From: Mesorhizobium sophorae
GTDB lineage: Bacteria > Pseudomonadota > Alphaproteobacteria > Rhizobiales > Rhizobiaceae
Reading direction: 5' to 3'
DNA: 64,000 nt
Assembly: GCF_002270415.1 (NCBI RefSeq)
Contig: NZ_NNRI01000013.1
Coordinates: forward strand, 558,001-622,000
Shown here one piece after another: positions 27,458 through 35,566 of the stretch (its first letter is position 1; every line of letters begins with the position of its first letter). Below the pieces are notes generated by a model. That model worked only from the letters and a program-made list of their open reading frames with translations, was not told the origin of the DNA and made no database searches. The translations under genes were made by a program, and so were the position numbers.

Positions 27458-28504
27458 TCAGTCGAGTCGCAGCAGCTGGATCAACCACTTAGCGATTCGG
27501 GCGGTGAAGTGGGTGTAATACATGTGAACGTAAACCGTTGAGCTGAGCGGCGGCGGGGTCACGCCGTTGTTGAAGCGGACTCGCGCAATCTGGGTAGCCT
27601 GTCGGTCGCCGCCGAACTGCGGCTGCCGGCCAGCGTAAATATCCGAGACCGGCAGAATGTCGATTATCGTCCCAGGAATTCGACGGTTGCCGAACAACAC
27701 CTGGACCTGATCGTCTATCGTGGGATTGGCCAGACGCTCGTTGGGAACGTACCAGTCGACGAAGATGTCCGTCGGATCGAGGATCTCGGCGATCGGCGCG
27801 CCCGCCACCAGGGACTGGCCGGCATACGCGACATTGGTTGAGACCACCCCCGCGACCGGCGCCAGGACTTCGCCGCCTGCGAAACTGCCCTCGATGGCAT
27901 CCATGTGACCGCGAATCTTCTGGTTGAATTTGTCTAGGTCGGTAAGCTGAACAGTGGCCTCGGCGATTTCCGCTTCTTGCGAAACCACGGTCCTGAGGGC
28001 TTGCGCTCGCTCGCGGTACATGTCGACGCGATAACTGAGGCTGGCGGACGACATCTCCTCGATGTGTGCGATGGTTTCCTCGGTGAGTCGTAGATAGGAG
28101 CGCGAGGACGCCAGCGATTCCTGTGCCACCCGGAGTTTGACCCGTAGCTCGGCCCGGCGAACCGCGATGTCCGCCAGAGCGTTCATGTAGGTTGCGATGA
28201 CGCTGTCGACCTGTGGCGAGTTGACCGTACCTATCACTTGACCGGCCTTGACCGTGGCTCCGGGCACCACGTTCATGGTCTTGATCTGTACGATATGGGG
28301 CAGTGAGACCACATAGCGGGGAGCTGTTACGGTGCCGGGTCCGCTCAGCAACACCAAGGGCGCGCCGAAATAGACGACGAAGAACGCAAGGATGCCAAAT
28401 ACGGTAGCGCCATATGCGAACCGCACAAGGCGTCCGGCCGCGCGCCGGCGGCTCTCGATCGGGTCAGGCACATTGGGATCGAGGCGGTTGATCGTTATGT
28501 TCAT
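27458..28504 (-). CDS. HlyD-like membrane fusion protein, partner of the GT2 synthase
   Basis: A 348-residue protein with one N-terminal membrane helix (about 26-48), then a beta-barrel/lipoyl half (VKAGQVIGTVNSPQVD), a helical hairpin (about 110-190), the second lipoyl half (VLAPVAGVVSTNVAYAGQSL) and a beta-barrel (DIFVDWYVPNERLANPTI). ATG 28504 is preceded by AAGGAGGG and is preferred to the in-frame TTG 28519. The start lies 11 bp after the stop of the glycosyltransferase gene. In rhizobia, pairs of a processive GT2 and an HlyD-like protein, such as BgsA/BgsB for mixed-linkage glucan, make and export beta-glucans. A similar role is inferred here. Confidence 0.85.
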   Translation of the reverse strand: MNITINRLDPNVPDPIESRRRAAGRLVRFAYGATVFGILAFFVVYFGAPLVLLSGPGTVTAPRYVVSLPHIVQIKTMNVVPGATVKAGQVIGTVNSPQVDSVIATYMNALADIAVRRAELRVKLRVAQESLASSRSYLRLTEETIAHIEEMSSASLSYRVDMYRERAQALRTVVSQEAEIAEATVQLTDLDKFNQKIRGHMDAIEGSFAGGEVLAPVAGVVSTNVAYAGQSLVAGAPIAEILDPTDIFVDWYVPNERLANPTIDDQVQVLFGNRRIPGTIIDILPVSDIYAGRQPQFGGDRQATQIARVRFNNGVTPPPLSSTVYVHMYYTHFTARIAKWLIQLLRLD

Positions 28505-28515
28505 GACACCCTCCT

Positions 28516-29850
28516 TCAAACGGGGCCTCCGAACAGCGCACGACGGACGCGCGGTGGAACAAAGTCGTCATGCCGCGATGTGGCAAAGATGATCTCCGAC
28601 GAATAGGAGAAGAAGCGGGCGCATTTCAGGTAGACACCTTGGTAGAATGGAAAGATCAGCGCCAAGCCCAGCCGAAAAAAACTGGCCGATCGGTCAAACA
28701 TAACCAAGGCGAGTGCCATGTTGAAAAATGATAACCAGAGCAGCAGGACATAGATTGCGACGAGGAACGTAAGCGCTTGGCTGCCGAACAGCAGCACCAC
28801 ATAGGCCAGATAGAACGGAAGGCTCAGGGTCGGGACGAGGTCGAATATGATGAAGTCCAGCCGTTGCAACGAGTCCCTCAGGCGCTCGCGGCCTTGGAAC
28901 AAGCCTAGCTCGCCATACATCATCAGACGGACACGCAGCGCATCACGATCCCATCGGGCGCGTTGGCGCAACAGGCTGACGCCACTGACCGGACCGAGCG
29001 TTCCGGCCCAGGCGTTGGGGACGAAGCGAACCACATAACCCAGTCGTCGCAGCCGCAGCGTGAACTCCAGATCCTCACCAGGTCCGACGTCGAGCCCGCC
29101 CTGCCGCAGGAATACCTCGCGCCGATAGGTCGAGCAGGCGCCCGAAAGGCACGCGATGGCGCCGACGATGTCGAGCACGGACCGCCCAGCGCTGATCGAC
29201 ATCAGGTACTCGATGCTTTGAAGACCGGTCCAAAGCGATTCGCTCTCGTTGACAATCCCAATGTTGCAGCTCGCGCCACCCACCCGCGGATCGCTGAACA
29301 CCGAGGCGAGCCGCTCGACCGCGGTGGATTCGAAAATCGTGTCCGCATCAACGGTCATGAGTAGGTCAGCGCTTGCGAACCTGGCCGCGGCGTTGATTGC
29401 CGCGCTTCGTCCGCAGCGAGTACCATGGCAAATCACCATGTCGACAAGGCCGAGAGCGCGCGCCTGCTCCGCGGTCGCGCGCGTATCGTCTGTCGAACCG
29501 TCGTCGACGATGATGATTTGGACCGGCCGTTGGGTCTGGCGATGCAACGAGGCGATTGTCGGATGCAGTCCAGCCCCGCCGTTGAACGTCGGCACTATCA
29601 CGCTCACCGAAGGATGGTCGAAACGCACCGGGCCGTACTGGGACTTCCGCCATATTCCGAACAGAACCAATGACACCAGCGACAAGGTGTAGCGCGGTAT
29701 GTCGAAGATCAACGCCGAAAAGGCAAGCAAGAACAGATTGGTTTCGGACAGCGTTTGCACCATCGCGAGCATGCTGGCCATCTCCCGAAATGTAACTTGG
29801 TAGCTAAGCACGAAAGCGCTGAAACCACGACTATCGGCGCTTAGATTCAT
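28516..29850 (-). CDS. Processive family-2 glycosyltransferase (polysaccharide synthase)
   Basis: A 444-residue inner-membrane enzyme. One or two N-terminal helices (about 35-65) are followed by the GT-A domain and then about four helices (about 310-420). Catalytic signatures are all present: VDDGSTDDT, TVDAD, GEDLEFTLRLRRLGY (in place of TED) and QRARWDRD (the Q-x-x-R-W of processive synthases such as cellulose, chitin, hyaluronan and curdlan synthases). No PilZ domain follows. The product cannot be read from sequence. With the HlyD partner downstream it likely makes and exports a linear exopolysaccharide. Confidence 0.88.
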   Translation of the reverse strand: MNLSADSRGFSAFVLSYQVTFREMASMLAMVQTLSETNLFLLAFSALIFDIPRYTLSLVSLVLFGIWRKSQYGPVRFDHPSVSVIVPTFNGGAGLHPTIASLHRQTQRPVQIIIVDDGSTDDTRATAEQARALGLVDMVICHGTRCGRSAAINAAARFASADLLMTVDADTIFESTAVERLASVFSDPRVGGASCNIGIVNESESLWTGLQSIEYLMSISAGRSVLDIVGAIACLSGACSTYRREVFLRQGGLDVGPGEDLEFTLRLRRLGYVVRFVPNAWAGTLGPVSGVSLLRQRARWDRDALRVRLMMYGELGLFQGRERLRDSLQRLDFIIFDLVPTLSLPFYLAYVVLLFGSQALTFLVAIYVLLLWLSFFNMALALVMFDRSASFFRLGLALIFPFYQGVYLKCARFFSYSSEIIFATSRHDDFVPPRVRRALFGGPV

Positions 29851-30117
29851 CGGGCTTGCTTAATGGACCACGAAGCGCACCCTTCCAGTCGCCGGCTGCT
29901 GCCGGGCTACATTGTCGGCATTGCCCTTGTTGGCTGGCTGGAGGCGCTGGCGCTTGCGTACGCGGTGGCTGCAAGGACGCGCCACGTCAGCGTTTAGCGC
30001 AAAACGAGAGGAACCGATCCGAAGACCATCGCTTGCGTAACATTCAGAAAGTGGATTCTGTGGGTTGCTTTTCGGGTCTCTTATCGGGACCGCAAATCTC
30101 AGATAGTAATTAAGTTA
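29851..30117. other. Spacer before the integrated element
   Basis: About 270 bp between the divergently read GT2 gene and the left end of the tRNA-Glu element. No gene or RNA is recognised. Confidence 0.4.
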
Positions 30118-30126
30118 TTGATTTAT

Positions 30127-30174
30127 CTGGTACGCCCAAGGGGAATCGAACCCCTGTTACCGCCGTGAAAGGGC
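30127..30174 (-). repeat. Left attachment site: partial tRNA-Glu copy
   Basis: Exact 48-bp copy of 44900-44947. It holds the anticodon-loop to 3' CCA part of tRNA-Glu but lacks the 5' half, so it is not a tRNA gene. Just outside, TTGATTTA is shared too, with one mismatch. This is the att duplication created by integration at the tRNA 3' end. Confidence 0.9.
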
Positions 30175-30183
30175 TTCTAAGCC

Positions 30184-30301
30184 GTCCACCCTTGTCCACC
30201 CGAATTTAGCCAAACCCCTTGCGCCATATGGCTTGCGTTCAGTTATGTTTATGCTTGTCCAACGCTGTCCAAGCCGGTATATTGGACAGATTGCTGGACA
30301 C
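30184..30301. promoter_or_regulatory. Cluster of TGTCCA / TGGACA motifs upstream of the integrase
   Basis: Six copies of GTCCA or TGGAC lie between the att repeat and the integrase start: near 30184, 30193, 30256 and 30267 in one direction, and near 30283 and 30295 in the other. The two at 30254-30272 form direct repeats 11 bp apart (about one helical turn), and TTGGACAG at 30282-30289 is their inverted partner. They could be integrase arm sites or an operator controlling int. No protein assignment can be made from sequence alone. Confidence 0.45.
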
Positions 30302-30315
30302 GGCAGGGCTGAGAC

Positions 30316-31590
30316 ATGGCAAAGAGAGTTCATGATGCTACGCTCGATAGCAAAGATGCGCGGGCAAAACTAAAGTCGCGCGGCAAGCCCTATTACAAGA
30401 GCATCGGCCCTGGTCTTCATGTCGGCTACCGCAAGGGCAAGGAAGCCGGCCGCTGGGTCGTTCGAATGTATGTCGGCGATCAGGACTACCGTGTCGAGAC
30501 GGTCGCGGATGCCGATGACAAGCTAGATGCAAACGGCAAGTCGGTGCTCACCTTCTGGCAGGCACAGGACAAGGCGAGAGAGCTTCATAAGTCGATGTCG
30601 GGCGATGCCGGCAAAGTGGCCGGCGCCCACACCGTCAAGGAGGCCCTGGACGATTACCTGCTTTGGATGGACGGGAACCGGAAATCCTCCAAAGACGCCC
30701 GTTACCGTGCCGAGGCGCTTATCCTCCCCGAGATGGGCAAGATCGACGTTTCCAAGCTCACTGCAAAGCAGATCAGGAAATGGCATAGCGACGTTGCAAA
30801 GACGGCACCACGCCTTCGCACGAAAGCCGACGTCGAACAGCGCTTCAAACAGCAAGGGACAGACGCGGAATCCATTCGGCGCCGTCGCGCGACTGCCAAC
30901 CGCGTCCTGACCATCCTAAAGGCTGCACTCAACTACGCATGGCGGGAAGGCAAGGTCGCATCTGATCGGGAATGGCGGCGCGTCGAGCCTTTCGAAGATG
31001 TAGAGAGCGCGCGCGTTCACTATCTGACGATCGCCGAGGCGCAGCGGCTTGTGAACGCGTCCGCCGGCGCCTTCCGGGATCTGGTGCAAGCTGCCTTGCA
31101 GACCGGCGCCCGCTACAGCGAGCTGGCCCGGCTGCGCGTCGAGGACTTCAACAGCGACGTCGGCACCATCGCGATCAGGGCGAGCAAATCGGGCAAAGGC
31201 CGCCATATCGTCCTGACCGACGAAGGGTCGGACCTCTTCAAGCAGCTTTCCCTTGGCAAGGGACACGGGCAATTGCTGCTGACCACGACGGCCGGCGGAG
31301 TGTGGGAGAAGTCCCATCAGTTCCGGCCGATGAAGGAAGCCTGCACGAACGCGAAGCTTGTACCGGCGATCGGTTTCCATGGTCTCCGCCACACATGGGC
31401 GAGCCTGTCCGTCATGAACGGGATGCCGTTGATGGTTGTCGCCAAGAACCTCGGCCACACCGACACGCGGATGGTGGAAAAACACTACGGCCATCTGTCG
31501 CCGTCCTATGTCGCCGATGCAGTAAGGGCAGGAGCACCTCGGTTCGGGACGGTCGCGAAAAGCAACGTCGCCGACATTCGGCAGGCGTGA
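30316..31590 (+). CDS. int: Tyrosine recombinase (integrase)
   Basis: A 424-residue site-specific recombinase. The N-terminal part is an arm-type DNA-binding region, followed by a SAM-like core-binding domain (about 100-205) and a catalytic domain (about 225-405). Catalytic residues are visible: Arg in TGARYSELARL, Lys in SKSGKGRHIVL, His-x-x-Arg in HGLRHTWASL, His in LGHTDTRMV and the nucleophile Tyr in EKHYGHL. It should catalyse integration and excision between the tRNA-Glu att sites. It reads away from the left att site. The complete catalytic set suggests that the element may still be mobile. Confidence 0.93.
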   Translation: MAKRVHDATLDSKDARAKLKSRGKPYYKSIGPGLHVGYRKGKEAGRWVVRMYVGDQDYRVETVADADDKLDANGKSVLTFWQAQDKARELHKSMSGDAGKVAGAHTVKEALDDYLLWMDGNRKSSKDARYRAEALILPEMGKIDVSKLTAKQIRKWHSDVAKTAPRLRTKADVEQRFKQQGTDAESIRRRRATANRVLTILKAALNYAWREGKVASDREWRRVEPFEDVESARVHYLTIAEAQRLVNASAGAFRDLVQAALQTGARYSELARLRVEDFNSDVGTIAIRASKSGKGRHIVLTDEGSDLFKQLSLGKGHGQLLLTTTAGGVWEKSHQFRPMKEACTNAKLVPAIGFHGLRHTWASLSVMNGMPLMVVAKNLGHTDTRMVEKHYGHLSPSYVADAVRAGAPRFGTVAKSNVADIRQA

Positions 31591-31592
31591 CG

Positions 31593-32006
31593 ATGGCGAT
31601 CTCTGACGACGACGACATGATGTTAGAGGCTTACCAGGGCAACTTTGAGCATGGGGATCAGATGTCGCTCATGCTGGCCTTGAAGCACTGTCTGAAAAGG
31701 AGCCAGCCCGCGCCCGAATGGGCGGCGACTGCCTTACTCGCCGCTATCGGTCAGGTGCAAAAGTATGAGGCCACGTCATGGGACGAAGTTTTTGGTGTTC
31801 CGCATCCTGGGCGCAAGGTCGATCAATTACGCGTCGAACGCCGGCTGCGGTGGGAGGTGCTGCACCGCGTAACGAAGTATCGCCGGCAAAGGCCAAAGCC
31901 AAAGGACATCTTTCAGATTGTCGCCGACGAGCTGAGCATCAGCCGTGCCACATGCAAACGTTACTTCGACAACCTGCATAGATGGTTCAGTAAGTCACCT
32001 TCTTAA
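31593..32006 (+). CDS. Hypothetical element protein with C-terminal HTH-like segment
   Basis: A 137-residue protein starting 3 nt after the integrase stop. The N-terminus is acidic (DDDDMMLEAYQGNFEHG) and the middle helical. The C-terminus (DIFQIVADELSISRATCKRYFDNL) looks like a helix-turn-helix that could bind DNA. I do not recognise the family. Its position right behind int suggests a role in recombination or its control, but this is only context. The frame is open further upstream inside int, where it is a shadow. Confidence 0.55.
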   Translation: MAISDDDDMMLEAYQGNFEHGDQMSLMLALKHCLKRSQPAPEWAATALLAAIGQVQKYEATSWDEVFGVPHPGRKVDQLRVERRLRWEVLHRVTKYRRQRPKPKDIFQIVADELSISRATCKRYFDNLHRWFSKSPS

Positions 32007-32073
32007 TGAACCGGACATCATAGCCGGCCCGGCCGTATCCATTGTGGACATCCCTCGAACAAAGGAGACCGCG

Positions 32074-32274
32074 ATGGATACCAACTTCGAAGCATACTCA
32101 ATTCCGGAATTCTGCGTCGCGCACCGCATTTCCCGCGCGACATTCTACAATCTCATCAAAGCAGGCGTTGGCCCGCGCACCATGCACGTGGGCGGCCGTG
32201 TGCTCGTCAGCAAGGAAGCTGGCGCTGAATGGCGAAGAGCTCGTGAGGCAGCCTCCACGACGGAGGCCGCATAA
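32074..32274 (+). CDS. AlpA/excisionase-like small HTH protein
   Basis: A 66-residue protein with the layout of AlpA-type excisionases and regulators: SIPEFCVAHRISRATFYNLI forms a MerR-like helix-turn-helix, followed by a wing (VGPRTMHVGGRVLVSKEAG). Such proteins act as recombination directionality factors or activate int in phages and satellites. AAAGGAGA precedes ATG 32074. The stop overlaps the next start (TAATG), which indicates coupled translation with the downstream gene. Confidence 0.7.
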   Translation: MDTNFEAYSIPEFCVAHRISRATFYNLIKAGVGPRTMHVGGRVLVSKEAGAEWRRAREAASTTEAA

Positions 32275-32462
32275 TGGAACAGATCGACCTGCAACCCGAT
32301 GAAGCTGTCAGCCTTGCCGCCGACTGGCTGCGCAAGCACCGCAACGATCGCCGCGAACTGGCGATCGTGCCAGACTTGAAGTGCCGCTTCGGCATCAGTG
32401 CAATACAGGCGGTTGAGGCAATCCGTCTTGCCCGTGCAGGGGGCGCCAATGCGACCGGCTGA
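32274..32462 (+). CDS. Small hypothetical element protein
   Basis: A 62-residue acidic/helical protein whose start overlaps the upstream stop (TAATG). It has two helical halves (EAVSLAADWLRKHRNDRREL and CRFGISAIQAVEAIRLARAG); the second could be a helix-turn-helix. Similar short frames occur behind AlpA-like genes in phages, but I do not recognise a named family. Its end overlaps the next gene. Confidence 0.55.
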   Translation: MEQIDLQPDEAVSLAADWLRKHRNDRRELAIVPDLKCRFGISAIQAVEAIRLARAGGANATG

Positions 32463-32784
32463 AACGGAAAGACCGGCTCCTGGCAGGGAACCGGCCTCCA
32501 ATTTCAAAGCGGCAGCAGATACCGCAAACACTACCGAAAAGAAGCTCACGCCGCAAGCGCGGTGGCAGGCTGCTCACCCTGTAGCACGCTGGAGCCACGT
32601 CGCCGTCGCCAGTGCGATTCGACGCGGCATCTTGGTGAAGCCGGAGCGCTGCGAAAACTGTGGTGAAGCAAAGCCGCTCGACTGCCATCACGACGATCCG
32701 CGCCACGCCTTGGACGTGAAATTTTGGTGCAGGGCCTGTCATGTCCGACACCATGCGCGCCTGCGCAAAGGCGGTGTCGCATGA
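32449..32784 (+). CDS. HNH-like / zinc-knuckle phage protein
   Basis: A 111-residue protein. The C-terminal half has two CxxC knuckles around a histidine-rich core: CENCGEAKPLDCHHDDP and CRACHVRHHARL. This resembles the zinc-binding frame of small phage HNH-type proteins. The HH of CHHDDP is present, but an HNH active-site asparagine is not evident, so nuclease activity is doubtful. The N-terminal 40 residues are probably disordered. It overlaps both neighbours (ATG 32449 inside the previous gene, ATGA at its end). Confidence 0.6.
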   Translation: MRPAETERPAPGREPASNFKAAADTANTTEKKLTPQARWQAAHPVARWSHVAVASAIRRGILVKPERCENCGEAKPLDCHHDDPRHALDVKFWCRACHVRHHARLRKGGVA

Positions 32785-33368
32785 GCGCCAGCAACCGTCT
32801 CCCTGTACTGGCGGCCGAGATCCGCGCCTCCCACGAACAAATGCTCCAGGCGACGCTTACAGCCGCCGCAAAGGCAATGCAGGCAGGCCATGCGCTCATC
32901 GAGGCGAAGAGCCTTGTCGCGCATGGCGAATGGCTTCCGTTTCTGAAGGAGGCCGGCGTCGCTGAGCGACAGGCGCAACGATACATGGTCTTGGCCCGGT
33001 CTGGCCTCAAACCCGACACCGTGACGGATTTGGGCGGCATCAAAGCCGCTCTGCAATATGTCAGCGCAAGGCGCCTGCCACCTTCCGGTCAGTGCCTCGT
33101 AGCATATCCCGACATCGGCGCACCGCATCCCGTCATCGTGGTCTGGGAATCCGAGGAACATCCCGGCTTCTACAACTTGGGCGCCACGTTTTGCGAAGAG
33201 GATGCCCGGATCGAGTGGATGAGAAAGCCAATCAAAGGCGAGCCATTCGTTTGGATCGCTTTCGAGAAGATGGCTGGCAACCATCTTCCGCAGCTCGATC
33301 TCATCACAGTGCCTGACATGGTTCCCGCCAACATCATGGCTGGGCTGATCGCGGAGGCTTCGCAATGA
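32781..33368 (+). CDS. DUF3102-type protein
   Basis: A 195-residue protein. Residues about 10-75 match the DUF3102 pattern seen in phage and plasmid proteins: helices EIRASHEQMLQATL and AMQAGHALIEAKSLVAHGEW, then FLKEAGVAERQAQRYMVLA, the last resembling a helix-turn-helix. The C-terminal half (about 95-190) is a separate beta-rich domain (VIVVWESEEHPGFYNLGATF) not known to me. ATG 32781 overlaps the upstream stop. DUF3102 proteins are thought to act in partition or regulation, but function is unproven. Confidence 0.65.
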   Translation: MSASNRLPVLAAEIRASHEQMLQATLTAAAKAMQAGHALIEAKSLVAHGEWLPFLKEAGVAERQAQRYMVLARSGLKPDTVTDLGGIKAALQYVSARRLPPSGQCLVAYPDIGAPHPVIVVWESEEHPGFYNLGATFCEEDARIEWMRKPIKGEPFVWIAFEKMAGNHLPQLDLITVPDMVPANIMAGLIAEASQ

Positions 33369-33835
33369 GCCGGGAGTTCAGCAAGATCAGCCCGAAAGTC
33401 TGGCGGTCTCGCCGCTTTCGCGCTCTCCCTTCCGACGACGCCCGTTACCTCTTGATGTTCATGTTCACATGCGAACACCAGACTAGCGCGGGCTGTTTCA
33501 GGATGCCGGATCAGTACGGCGCCGCCGACCTGGTTTGGCCGATCGACCGTATGCAGAAGGCGCGGCAAGAACTGGTCGACGGCGGGTTGCTCGCCTTCGA
33601 TCCGGCCACCGATGAGTATTTCGTCCCGGGCTGGTACAGCCACAACAAACCCATGAACGCCAACCATCAGAAGGCAATCGTGAGGCTGGTTTCAGAACTG
33701 GAAAGCGATCACGTCCGTGAAGCTGCCGAGGCTGAACTGCAGCCTGCGCTACTGCCTAGCACCGTCGAAACGTTGAACGCTGGAGGTTCGCGCCTGACCG
33801 GGACGAACTTCATGACAAGGCGCTCGGCATCATGA
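33365..33835 (+). CDS. Phage replication-initiator-like protein
   Basis: A 156-residue protein that overlaps its neighbours by ATGA at both ends. The N-terminus (KISPKVWRSRRFRALPSDDA, RYLLMFMFTCEHQTSAG) resembles the winged-helix N-terminal region of phage replisome-organiser proteins. It then shows a typical conserved layout: DQYGAADLVWPIDRMQKARQ, a beta hairpin (GLLAFDPATDEYFVPGWY) and N-rich HNKPMNANHQ. A full replication protein would be longer; here the C-terminal part is missing or moved to the next frame. DNA binding near an element origin is inferred. Confidence 0.6.
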   Translation: MSREFSKISPKVWRSRRFRALPSDDARYLLMFMFTCEHQTSAGCFRMPDQYGAADLVWPIDRMQKARQELVDGGLLAFDPATDEYFVPGWYSHNKPMNANHQKAIVRLVSELESDHVREAAEAELQPALLPSTVETLNAGGSRLTGTNFMTRRSAS

Positions 33836-34392
33836 AATCGAACTGTTTCCGAACCGTTGCCGAACCGTTTCTTACTACAGAGACTGAGACTGAGACAGTT
33901 ACACGAGACGGAGAAGAGACCGTTACCCAGACTTTTTACCGAGAAGGAGATTTTAGACCGTCAAAATCGCGAAAGTTCGCGCTCGTCACCAGCGGCGCAA
34001 GAGGGCTTTGGAGGAAAGGAGAGCCAAGACGAAACGTCGGCGCCCTTCCTGTCGAGGTCCGCGAACAACTATGCCCTTGCATCAGGGACAGGCTGATGCG
34101 CGGCTTCGACCAAAACGGCTGCAGCTTCCTCGACCTGATTGGCCATGCGGTCGACCTTGTCGAAACGCCTCAACACCCGTCTATGCAACGCCTCCAGCCG
34201 TGCGGCATGGTACAGCGCACTTCGCTTTTGGCCCTGTCCGTCAAGCAGTTCAAACAGCATGGCGCCGGCTCCTCACTGAAAGCGTTCTACGATAACGCCG
34301 CATCCTCACGGTTTGCGATCCCTTCAAAAGGAGAACCTCCGCTAACCGCGATAGTTCCTGCGACGTATCGGCCAGTCGGGGGTCGAGCATGA
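33832..34392 (+). CDS. Hypothetical element protein (possible replication-protein C-terminus)
   Basis: A 186-residue protein whose ATG overlaps the upstream stop. The first third is threonine/glutamate-rich because of a short GAGACT-type repeat (about 33882-33905). The C-terminal part (CSFLDLIGHAVDLVETPQHP to VKQFKQHGAGSSLKAFYDNA) is helical. I do not recognise the family. It may have arisen by a frameshift that separated it from the replication-like protein upstream. Confidence 0.45.
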   Translation: MKSNCFRTVAEPFLTTETETETVTRDGEETVTQTFYREGDFRPSKSRKFALVTSGARGLWRKGEPRRNVGALPVEVREQLCPCIRDRLMRGFDQNGCSFLDLIGHAVDLVETPQHPSMQRLQPCGMVQRTSLLALSVKQFKQHGAGSSLKAFYDNAASSRFAIPSKGEPPLTAIVPATYRPVGGRA

Positions 34393-34469
34393 CCGCGCTG
34401 CTCGCCGTGACCCTGACACTCGCGTCCTTCGCCTTCGTCATCACCCTCGTCGCCGGGGCGATGCCATGA
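34389..34469 (+). CDS. 26-residue single-helix membrane peptide
   Basis: ATG 34389 overlaps the previous stop and its own stop overlaps the next start (both ATGA). The peptide is almost entirely one hydrophobic helix (ALLAVTLTLASFAFVITLV) with a short GAMP tail. Tight coupling on both sides argues that it is translated. It could be a phage-type small membrane or lysis-related peptide. Nothing more can be said from sequence. Confidence 0.5.
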   Translation: MTALLAVTLTLASFAFVITLVAGAMP

Positions 34470-34774
34470 ACGACGCACGCAAACTAGCCGCCGCCGGCCG
34501 AATGCTCGCTGACCTCAGCGCGATCATTGCCGAACTTCAGGTTTCGGCAGAGCAGGAGAAATCAGCCAGCCTTGAATGGGTATCACCCGCCGTCGCTGCC
34601 GAGCGCTTCGGCGTCCCGGCAGGTAGCATCCGGAGCCTCTGCCAGCGAAAGCGCTTCGGAAGGAAGGTTGGGGGACGATGGGAAACGGACCTCTCGGCTC
34701 TGAGAAACTATTTTGGCAAACGCGACAATCGCGACGAGACGGTTCGCGTTTCGCGCTCCACAACAGGCACATGA
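34466..34774 (+). CDS. Small HTH protein
   Basis: A 102-residue protein. An N-terminal helix pair (KLAAAGRMLADLSAIIAEL) is followed by a helix-turn-helix-like segment, LEWVSPAVAAERFGVPAGSIRSLCQRKRFG, and a short wing with basic residues. This resembles excisionase/MerR-like DNA-binding modules. It overlaps both neighbours (ATGA). A regulatory role within the element is inferred. Confidence 0.55.
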   Translation: MNDARKLAAAGRMLADLSAIIAELQVSAEQEKSASLEWVSPAVAAERFGVPAGSIRSLCQRKRFGRKVGGRWETDLSALRNYFGKRDNRDETVRVSRSTTGT

Positions 34775-35322
34775 ACCTGATGAGCAAAATAATATCTCCG
34801 ACCGAAGCCGACCGCCACAGGGCTGCGTTACGGTTGCCTCGGCCGAGCCGGGAATATGTTTGCGCCGAGAAATCACTTCGCGATGCGACTGCCAATCTTC
34901 ACCGGCTCACCAATCGCCGCGAAGCACTGAAGATCGAGGCGTCAGTCCACAATCCTGTCAAAGCTCGGCTTCCGACCTATGCTCTGGAAGCGGCGCTAGA
35001 TGGCCTCACAGTTGAGATAGCCGACGCGCAGAACGTCGAGCGCACCGCAAGAGCCGAGTTTCAGACGCAGCGAAACACCTACCAGCAAGATGCATCTGCT
35101 GCGCTCCAGGCCGATATCGAAAACTTCGGGGCAGCAATCACCCAGCGCCTCGATGAAATCCTCGAACTGTTGGATATTGGCACCGAGCTCGCCACCCAGG
35201 CCCGTGAAATGGGTCTTAGTCTTCCAAGCGCCATCAGCGATGCCCCGGTCGGGCGAAGGCTGGCTGAGACGATGTCTAGCACCATCAGCCGAATGTTTTC
35301 AACGAGAGGAGCGCGGCGATGA
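34771..35322 (+). CDS. Coiled-coil hypothetical protein
   Basis: A 183-residue protein dominated by heptad-like helices (about 30-155; KSLRDATANLHRLTNRREAL, ADIENFGAAITQRLDEILEL), ending in a basic tail (MFSTRGARR). ATG 34771 overlaps the previous stop; the frame is open further upstream but that part overlaps the preceding gene. Position between regulatory genes and the protease-like gene would fit a scaffold- or assembly-type role, but nothing in the sequence proves it. Confidence 0.55.
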   Translation: MNLMSKIISPTEADRHRAALRLPRPSREYVCAEKSLRDATANLHRLTNRREALKIEASVHNPVKARLPTYALEAALDGLTVEIADAQNVERTARAEFQTQRNTYQQDASAALQADIENFGAAITQRLDEILELLDIGTELATQAREMGLSLPSAISDAPVGRRLAETMSSTISRMFSTRGARR

Positions 35323-35555
35323 GCGCTGAATGGAACAAGTTGATCACCTACCGCGAAGGCGAGCGTTGCCGTTTCAAGGGCGTCGTGCTCGAAGCGAAAA
35401 TGGACCTCGTAAGAGGTCTTCGCCCAGACGGCGAACATTGGAAAAGGTTCTGGCAAACTGTGCCGACCATTTCTCCTGTGAAAGCGAGCAACAACTTCGC
35501 CGGCAGGAAGCGCACCAGCAGCGGCTATCTCACCCGCAGCATGAGCCATAACTAA
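35319..35555 (+). CDS. Small beta-rich protein, sugar-binding-like
   Basis: A 78-residue protein overlapping the upstream stop (ATGA). The pattern ITYREGERCRFKGVVLEAKM, then RGLRPDGEHWKRF, has the Y-x2-G, G-x-x-x-x-A and P-x4-W spacing of short chitin/carbohydrate-binding-like modules. The same spacing occurs at the C-terminus of the next protein. It may be a decoration or host-surface module of a virion-like particle. Confidence 0.45.
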   Translation: MSAEWNKLITYREGERCRFKGVVLEAKMDLVRGLRPDGEHWKRFWQTVPTISPVKASNNFAGRKRTSSGYLTRSMSHN

Positions 35556-35566
35556 GGGCTCTGACA

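Noticed and set aside
30128..30174. A second tRNA-Glu gene
   Set aside because: Only the 3' half matches; the D arm and 5' acceptor strand are absent, so it is an att copy.
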